11,892 nucleotides of DNA. Origin: Phoronis ovalis (lineage: Eukaryota > Phoronida > Phoronidae). Below are positions 1 to 8,500 of this stretch, piece after piece; positions within the stretch are counted from its first letter, which is position 1, and every line of letters starts with the position of its first letter. Both the position numbers and the translations under genes were made by a program. Location of the stretch: assembly GCA_028565635.1 (NCBI GenBank), contig JAOXYB010049392.1:1-11892 (forward strand). Direction: 5' to 3'. The notes beneath the pieces are model-generated. The model was not told the origin of the DNA. It saw only the letters and a list, made by a program, of their open reading frames with translations, and searched no databases.

Positions 1-159
1 TCTTTTACATTAAATTTTTAGACAAATCTTTTAAATGACTTTTTAGGAAAATTATTTTTTAGAATTTTTTTTTCACATTATCTTAAATTACAGAGCCGAC
101 TAACATTAGTCTATAAGTTGCCATGTCTGTGACGGCTAATTTTTGTTATGTTGTTTCAG
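1..159 (+). other. 3' end of an intron of the upstream gene
   Basis: This T-rich stretch has no coding signal and ends in a pyrimidine-rich run and TTTCAG at 154-159, a good 3' splice site. An ATG at 123 is in frame with the following exon, but the acceptor lies between that ATG and the recognisable protein domain, so the ATG may be intronic. The preceding exons would be outside the window. Confidence 0.45.
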
Positions 160-1124
160 AGGAGAATGCATACGACTTGGCGATACCTTCAAAGAAACAA
201 CCTTTAATGCTGTTGAAAGAATCGTATGAGATGTGGTTAAGAAGCAAGGTCGGCGCCAATTTAACGGATAAAACAATAAACGAATATACGAGATGCATAC
301 AGAATTTCATTGAGTTTGCGTCCAAGCATCTAAGCGATTGGCAAGGCAATTCATTCCAGTATTGTGAACGATTGTTTTCCGATCACATTCTTGTTCACGA
401 ATTCCTTGAAAGTTCACGTAGAATAAAATCTGTAGAGCTGTCTTTATTTGACGTCATCACAGCTTTACGTTCTTTCATAGAATTTAGAAAATTCTTCTTG
501 CCCGTTAAAGGAATTATTACTAATCCCTTTTGCGCAACAGAGCTCTTGATCGAAAATTATGCAAATGAACTTTGCGGAAAAGAACCTGGTTCGCTAGAAA
601 TTGATGATAACTTTTTACGCAAACAAATCGTTACATCTGAAGACATAGAAAAAGTCGTTGATCATCATTTACCGCAGTTTCAAGCAATTATATCAATTCT
701 TGAGAGATGCCCGGATATGCATCATATTGAAGATTCTCGTGATTTGGATTTCGCTACTTCTTTTGTTTGTTTGTGTCTTTTCCTACTGACGGAACCAAAT
801 GATTCGCAAACTTTATCAGGCTTGAAGAAAATGTGGGCATACAGTTTGGAAAATTCTACAGTCACGATTCAAGGGGAGCTGTGTAATTCAAAATATGTAA
901 ACTCTGAAAAGTTTGAAGAAGTCGAGAATTTTTTGAAACAAGTCCGCCCACGAGTTTCGAGTCATGGTGACTTCCTAGTTACGGATGAGTATGGAAAACA
1001 GCTGTGCCCTGAAAATATTACAAAGCGAATTGAGAAACTAGTTTATGAAGCAATGAGAATTTCAATTGATATAACGGATGTAAACAAAAAATGTGATAGT
1101 ACATTGCAGTTCAAGCACTGTTAA
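160..1124 (+). CDS. tyrosine-recombinase-like protein (Crypton-type), probable last exon, catalytically degenerate
   Basis: The reading frame is open from 123 to the TAA at 1122-1124 (333 codons). I place the exon start at 160 because of the acceptor at 154-159; if so, the N-terminus lies upstream, although a start at 123 is possible. Residues about 33-125, counted from 123, look like the helical core-binding (SAM-like) domain of phage-type integrases, with W-L-R-S-K, T-I-N-E-Y and later A-L-R-S-F-I-E-F. Residues about 205-320 resemble the start of the catalytic domain of animal Crypton-like recombinases (R-D-L-D-F-A, then F-L-K-Q-V-R-P, D-F-L-V-T-D, G-K-Q-L). The segment L-L-T-E-P-N-D-S-Q-T-L lies where related proteins, as I recall them, carry the first catalytic Arg in a Q-R-P-G-A motif, and no Arg is present. 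The protein ends before the usual His-x-x-Arg and Tyr segment. It is therefore probably inactive: either a decayed transposon gene or a domesticated DNA-binding protein. Alternatively, GTAAAC at 1080 is a weak donor and the C-terminus lies elsewhere. The fold call is from motif memory only. Confidence 0.45.
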
Positions 1125-2299
1125 CCTAGCGGTGTGTACAGTGTCGCCATCTATGTGATGCCTAGGTAAAATAGTAAAAAAACGCATGCAATGATTCTCT
1201 TCAATGCACTGTACTGTAAACGATATTAAACAGAAATGGGAATTTTATTGCAATCAATAATTACATGACCAACCTGTACATGACAATACATTCTGGCAAA
1301 TTGTCCACAAACACGAGTGTGGAATAAAATTCTTTCATTTTGTTATTAACTAAACTATACTTTTATGTATATATTATGCCCGGGATATTATACTATATGT
1401 GCATGTATGGCAGTAAGTTTCATTTGCCATAGTTGGTATGATAAGTATATATATATTGGTTGGATTGAGTGCTGTAACATGCACTGTTAACGTTACTTAT
1501 TTATTTTGCTTCATAAACAGCGTCGTGTTGTAGCTGTCTTTACTATAATAAATTATTGTTTGTATTATTGTAATTTTCGTTTGTACTTAACACCGCTATG
1601 TTTCAGGAATACTGTATCGTAGTAATAAAAATATTTGTTCACATAATCTGCTTAAATGTTATATCACTCTAAGTACAATGAATATGATCAAATAAAAACG
1701 TTGTAAATCTCAACTGCTGAGGCCCGTGCAAACTCTGGAATTACATGCAGTCAACGTTTGTAATATTGTTTGTTACTGGATTTGTTAGCTTTGCTTAGAA
1801 ATATGCTCGGTCTAGAAATTACTCTAAGAGCTATAGACTTGTGAACACTGTTAATTGTATGTGCCCAATTCGGCTACAGGCCTAAATGTGCCGGACTAAA
1901 CTTTTCACTCAAATTTAAAAGTTGTCATGCAATCTACAATTAAAACAGTTTTAGAGGAAAATTATTCACGTAAATACGTCTCAGATCAACAGCTGTTGTT
2001 TTCTGCCTTTTGTCGCGTGTGTAAACAATGATCAATTGTAACATATTGTAGTACCTTTATTCCCGGGACCTTTATTATCACGGATCAGTAGGTATATTTA
2101 TTATCCGACTCACATATGTTCTTTCACTATTTATCATAAAAGTAAACAAGATATTTGGAACGTTATGATAATGACATACGTTGACCCGGATTGGAATATG
2201 AATCCAGCTCTGACCTCGGTGGACTTTTAACCGATTCACCAAGAAGGATTCCAAATTTGAACTCAGCTTACATTGCTTACAACCCCAACGAATATCGAC
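1125..2299. other. intergenic: 3' UTR of the first gene and upstream region of the hydrolase gene
   Basis: There is no open frame of note and no recognisable domain on either strand. AATAAA hexamers occur at 1323-1328, 1547-1552, 1624-1629 and 1691-1696, so the first transcript could end anywhere from about 1350 to 1720. The last 300 bases should contain the promoter and 5' UTR of the hydrolase gene, but I see no convincing TATA box or initiator. I also looked for a continuation of the recombinase catalytic domain here and found none. Confidence 0.6.
1323..1328 (+). promoter_or_regulatory. candidate poly(A) signal (AATAAA), first gene
   Basis: This is the first canonical AATAAA after the stop at 1124, about 200 bases downstream, and a T-rich stretch follows. 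That suits 3'-end formation for the recombinase-like gene. In AT-rich DNA such hexamers are common, and three others follow before 1700. Confidence 0.35.
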
Positions 2300-2526
2300 A
2301 TGAATGAGATGAAAATAGAATCCGACTTAGCAAAGCAATCAGGGTTTGGCAATCATGCTGTGACCGTGGTTCCACATTTTATGGTTTCCGTACGTGATGG
2401 AGTGAAACTGGCAATGAAAATTTTTTATCCTGGTGCTATCAAAAATCTAGAAGATGCATGCTTAAAAACGGCAAATTGCTATGCAGTATATGATGGGCAG
2501 AGAGGTAGTGACGCCCCTTATGAATG
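2300..2526 (+). CDS. hydrolase exon 1 (residues 1-76, start codon)
   Basis: It begins at ATG 2300 and ends at a good donor (TG|GTATGT) in phase 2. V-S-V-R-D-G-V-K-L-A at residues 29-38 is the family's opening strand. Residues about 48-75 form a linker longer than I would expect from bacterial members, rich in Asp and Gly with two Cys. A second GT at 2505 could act as an earlier donor. Confidence 0.8.
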
Positions 2527-5500
2527 GTATGTAAAGCATATAAAAAATACATGGTGATATTAACTAGTACACAATACTACATAGGCTAGACTGTTCACGG
2601 CAGTTTTTTCCTGACCTGATAATATAACGTCACGTGATACATTGTTGTTTGTTTCCGTGACACTGGTGGGCATTCTGCAAATTAAAACCAGCTGATTTAC
2701 AGCTTGAACCCTAATTTCAATCACTCTTGTTTCATTATCAAATTAAAATTACAAAATTTCGCTTATAAAAAAGTTGCTTTCAAATTTATATAAATCAGTA
2801 TTTACCATGAAGGAAACGGGAAAACGAGGAAGAAATAAAGTTCACGTATAAATTACGATTCTAGGACAATCCCCGCGGGATATTCCCCCTTACCGTTCCG
2901 ATTGATAATCTTATGTATTAAATATCAATCCTCTAAAATCCCTACACATTATGATCAGCTGTGTAAAAAATAGATTTATATTAGTTCAGGTATTGGCGTT
3001 AAATCTTAGTCCGTCGGATGAAAGCTCACAAGTACGAGAATTGCTATTATATACTGTGCATTCTAATTTTATGTTTCTATGACAATCTGCAAACACTTCT
3101 TGCAGGGTTTTGCTTTCTTATAAGAGTGCATTCGCTCTTTTATTAGCGGACATGTTTTCTTATAATAAGACAGTCTGTGTAATTAGAGGACATTCAGTTA
3201 TTTATTGATGATATTTTTTCTTTTTTTTTCCAGCCCGTTTCCAGTGATCTTGGAATACATTCCTTACAGAAAAGCAGATTTTACTTCCCCTAGAGATTAT
3301 CCAAGACACCCGTGGTTTGCGTCGCACGGATATGTTGTGATTCGACTCGATATCAGAGGTAGGTGTTTTAGTACGAATATTTTTTGAATAGTTAAAATAA
3401 GGTTAGGTGGAGAATCATTTGCGATTTTTTAAATAAAAATGAGTAAAACATAAATATCATGTTCAGAAACCTATGTATGTTTTCCGAATAAAGCGGTTAC
3501 ATTTTGGTCATCTTCAGATGACGTTCTTATAGCTACTCCTGACCACACTAATCGGCATCGAGTAATAAATCATGGTGACTCAAATTGTGTATCTTCCGTT
3601 AAAAACATAATTGTTTTTCTGGTCACAAGAGTTGTAATACCAAAGAGTTAAAAAAAAACAGAATACAGTTTATTGTTAACAATCGTTGTAATCTGTAATC
3701 TCAACTACAAATACGCATTATTTTACCGCGTCCGAACTACTATATCCATGTAGTATTTTACTGATACAAGATTTGCATACTTCAATTTTGTCTCTATGCT
3801 GGACTATGTAAATTTTTGCTCTCAATTCTATGCCTTATATTTTTGGTGCGCTTAGTAAAATGTCTGTAAATTTACTGCAGTGCATATTTCTAGTAAACAC
3901 TAATATTATTATTAATAATTGAAAATGTTAATTTTTACATCTAAAATCTCTGTTTTCTGGATTTTCCAAATGGCTACATATGGAGTTATGTTTTTTCTAG
4001 GTTCAGGAGATTCAGAAGGTTTGTATTATGATGAATATTTACCACAAGAGCAACAGGATGCGTGTGACGTCATTGACTGGTTATCAAGCCAACCTTGGTG
4101 TAACGGATCCGTGGGAATGTATGGAAAGAGCTGGGGTGGTTTTAACGGCTTACAGGTTACTCTAATAGATTTTTTTCTTATTTGCGTCATACTTTTGTCT
4201 TCGTCTCCCGGATAAATGGGAGTAAACCTCGATCTAAACTAAATAATAATATGTAACTGTTTCGCATGTTGCGTATTAATGCAACCATATTTATAATTAA
4301 TACATATGCTTTCGCAGAATCTGTCATCAGAATCATGTACATATTCAAAATATTCAAGTGGTATCGTTTCAATCAAAACTAAAGGTACTTACTCTTATTT
4401 CATAAGAAATTGTCTTCAGTTACCTAGTAGACTTGCTCAAGTCCCTGTGAACTTAAAAAAAAAAAATTATGTTTAATTCAAACACCCAACATATATATGA
4501 TAGTAAAAAAAAAAAAATTTCGAGATAATTAAAAACACTGATGTAAAAGACATAAAAAGAGAATTAAACATAATTTTTTGTTTACCTAGTTAAGCTCTTC
4601 CTAGCCAAGCACATGGAGAAAATGTGTAATTTTGCAGAACCCTCAAAATAACTAGTTTCACCTATACAGTAATGGCAACATCCGAAACTGCGCTGTATTT
4701 TTCCCGACTAGGCTGCGAATCTTAAGGCAAAATTTCACATTTTGTGAGCGTGGTTTTAGAACTTTTATTAAATAAAAGATACAGTCATGATGTAAGACAA
4801 TTATTTTAGTAACTGGTGAAATATTTTGAGAGGTCTCCATTTTTACTATTAAACCAACAGGGGCGATTACCGTCTATCGATAAACAAGATTGATGGGCTT
4901 AACCTCATCATCCATAAGTAAGATAAGATCCATAAGCCTAAAATATATGCTGTATAATATGCAAGATACAATCAACGTTAGTCGCATGAGAACTGGTGAT
5001 GGTTTGGTTTTAGGACTGTTTGAAAGTATTGCTGTTATTGTTTTTTTTTCACTTTTTACACATTTTGGAAAGGCTCTAAAAAAAACAGTATAATGATGTC
5101 TACAAGAGAAGTAACTCGAATAATTAGTGATAAACAATGCTCCGGGTCGATTCGAATCTGTGCTGGAAATACCCAAAAACAATGAAAAGTGGAATGCATT
5201 AACCATTAAGCCACGATTGTCTACTGATTTTCTAACCCTTTTGTCACGTATCTGTACTAACCATTAAAAACTAGTGTTAATCCTCCCCAATATATAATAT
5301 TGAACCTAGTTATAGGAAGCATATATCTGAACCTATAGATACAAGACGCAAATTACACATCTTGGTATTTTTGCCTTAGAATATATATTCTGCACAGCAT
5401 AGACGCAATGTAGAAGATACCATCAGCCATGTTAATTTTATGGAAGATAGAGTAGAAACCATCATCCTTATGTATCGAGTGATGTGATCTATTTATGTAC

Positions 5501-8500
5501 ATGTAGTGTCTTTTGTATTCTTTTGTAACGATTAGGTAGCCTTTGAGCAACCCCCAGCCTTAAAGACTGTTATTACCCTCTACTCCACCGATGATCGTTA
5601 TGCCGACGATGTGCACTACATGGGTGGATGTATACCCAGTGAGTGAATATAACAAAATTACAACAGCGCTAGCTCGTATAACCATTTCAGATAATTGAAT
5701 ATTTTTTACATGCACTCTTCACATATCCCGGAAGGGGGCGCCATACCGACGTGGTGTCGTTATGCATATTGGCATTTACCAGTACTAGCATTCGGATAAT
5801 ATGGTTGATTAAGAATCTTTTGCCATATTTTATTTATTTATATACTACTAAATTCCTGAATGTGTTTAATGTACACTGTATGCAATCTTTGATAACACTT
5901 GACTACTGAGCAAATTTATCACATGCACTCATCCAACAAATAGTCGATTTTATTTGAATTTAATAAAACTTTTCATAGAAAAATCGTATCCGTCCTGACA
6001 GTGTATTAGTTAACATATCTACTTTTGTAAATTTTATATATTTGCCTATATTATAGGTATCTCATCATTTTCTGTTACTTTTATTAGTGGCAAATGGCAC
6101 TTTGCATTGGGCTTCATTTATGTTTGCTATCAATGCCACTCCACCAAACGCAGCCTTAGTCAGCAATTGGAAAGAAGAATGGCTTAAAAGACTCAATAAC
6201 ACGTCAGAATCCTGGAGCAAACAGTGGTTAAGTCATCAATTGAGAGATCAATACTGGAAGCACGGCAGTGTGTGCGAAGATTACTCGAGAATCAATATAC
6301 CTGTATTAGCTATTGGTGAGACACTAATGATGCTATGTTATTAATAGAGCATTTCTTAGACATCTCCGCTCTAGTTGTATATAGACTATGTTATCTCACG
6401 TTTTAATCAAACATTTAGTTACATGTATAACAGTCTCTGTCAAAACTAGTCTAAATAAATCCGTCCGTTAGTGTTGCGTGCCTTCTCTAACGTCTGGGCT
6501 TACCATAGTCAATTTTCGTTTAGGATCTCGAAAAGCAAAAGAACGATAATTTCTTGATTTATATATACAGTCATTGGGTCGTTGGGTATAGTGCTCGAGA
6601 ATTGTTCGGGCATTTTATATATAATTCAAGAGAGTACCGTTCTTCTGCTTTTCGAGATAATTAACGAAAATTGAATATGGCTAAGCTCAGGCGTTAGTTG
6701 AGAAGGCACGGAACACTAATAACGGATGGATTAATTCAGACTGGGTCAAAACATATAATACTAATAAAATGCACATGCAATATTAAACCGTGTTTATCCA
6801 AGATGAAATCATAATTTCGGGAGTGCTTGAAATTCCATCGAATAAATAGCCTCCCTTTGTTAGTACTACAAGTCGAATACGATTTTCATTGTTATTTTGT
6901 AATCTTTGTTTTCCGTCACTTGAACTTGGATAAATTATATCCAGTGAATCTTCTGGCTTGTTTCCAACAAAAATGTTTCTAGCATGTCTCATTCTGTGAA
7001 TGAACAGTAACGTGCGTTCACTTCACAAAATGTAACATTCTCGGCTTATCGCGACCAGTAGCTCCACTAAGTCGGTGCCGGCCTTTATCTTTTTAGGCGG
7101 CTGGTGTGATGGCTACACTAACACTGTGTTTCGACTGGTGGATAATGTGCCTTGTGCAAAGGGAATTATTGGACCATGGGGACACAACTGGCCAGACTGC
7201 GCTCAACCGGGTATATATATCTTTTGCATTTTGAACACGTAGCCTTTCGTTGGTGTCATGCATTTGTTCCACATAGTAATTTAAAGTTTAATTACATCTG
7301 CTTGCTATAAAAATAAAACTTGCTACATGATTCTTAACATTCAAACACAAAGCTATGTCAAGCTGTAATTAAATAGTTATTTACTAATAAAAATAAACAT
7401 ATAGTCAGTGACAAGATGCTCTCCACATGAGGATGCATTGAAATGTTACCGTCAATCTATGTTTTAGGGCCTCGAATGGCATATCTTGATGAATGTCTAA
7501 GATGGTGGGATTATCATTTAAAAGGAATAAAAAATGGAGCAGATAGTCTACCGCAGTATAGAACATACATAATCGATAGTGTGCCGCCAGCTCCCCAAGT
7601 TGACTCCATGCCAGGAAAGTGGATCACGCTACTAGACAAAGATATCCAAATCAGAACACTGCACTTTGACAACTGTACGCAAAGCTTACAGGTATGTAAG
7701 GGGTCATGACATTATCAACAATGTTTTCAATCTTTAGAACATTCATTACGGTTTGTATTATACACACATTTGTTGAGGAGACATTTTTGTTTGAATTACC
7801 TTAAGCTTTGTTATGCGTTATTATACGTTGTGACGTTAAAAACCAAAGAAGGATACTTATCCATACATACGAAAAGTGCAACAGCTGTAATGTAATATCT
7901 TTTGTAGCATTCTTTCCAACTCTATTTTTTGTTCTCGAACAACAAAACTGAACACGCGCAAACTCGTATTCAACCAATATCCCACATTTTGAGCACTTCA
8001 TATGTATGAAATACCCACTTCTTTTATGTGACAGATTAATGCTCCGTCAACACATCAGCAGCATCGATCACTTCAGCACGTCAACTATTTAGCTGTCGCC
8101 TCTGGCACGCCCGTTTGGTTTAGCTATGGTTCCAATGCAGATCTGCCTGCTGACCAATCGCTGATAGATTCAACAAGCTTGTGTTGGAATACCAAGCCAC
8201 TGGAAACCAATTTGACTATTGTACGATTCCCTAAGGTTACGATGTCCATCTCGATTCAACATGGCGCCAAAGGAATGGTGGCTGTTAGGTTATGTGACGT
8301 GCATCCAAATGGTCAATCAACACTGATAAGCTACGGATTGCTAAATTTAACACACCGCGATGGCCATGACATCCAGGATGTAAAGAAACTCCAACAGGAT
8401 AAACAATATACTGTCACGGTGTCTTGCAACGCCGTAGGTTATCAAATACTTAAAGGCCACGTGGTAAGAATAGGTGTCCTTCCTTACTTTTGGCCGTTGG

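Larger units (their letters stand above)
4156..5535 (+). other. hydrolase intron 3 (longest) with repeat debris
   Basis: At 1380 bases this is the longest intron. It carries the 19-bp inverted repeat at 4461-4579, two poly(A) runs (about 4455-4466 and 4505-4517) and the tRNA-like remnant at 5134-5220. Frames open across 4874-5206 and 4890-5093 have no family character and I regard them as chance. The acceptor is pyrimidine-rich and ends GATTAG. Confidence 0.75.
6316..7096 (+). other. hydrolase intron 5, hosting a foldback MITE
   Basis: GTGAGA to CTTTTTAG, 781 bases. More than a third of it is the MITE at 6447-6744. The minus-strand open stretch 6783-6992 shows no domain and is probably chance. 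Confidence 0.8.

Noticed and set aside
4874-5206. A 110-codon minus-strand open frame and an overlapping plus-strand one in intron 3
   Set aside because: Both lie inside an intron, overlap the repeat remnant, and have low-complexity, family-less translations.
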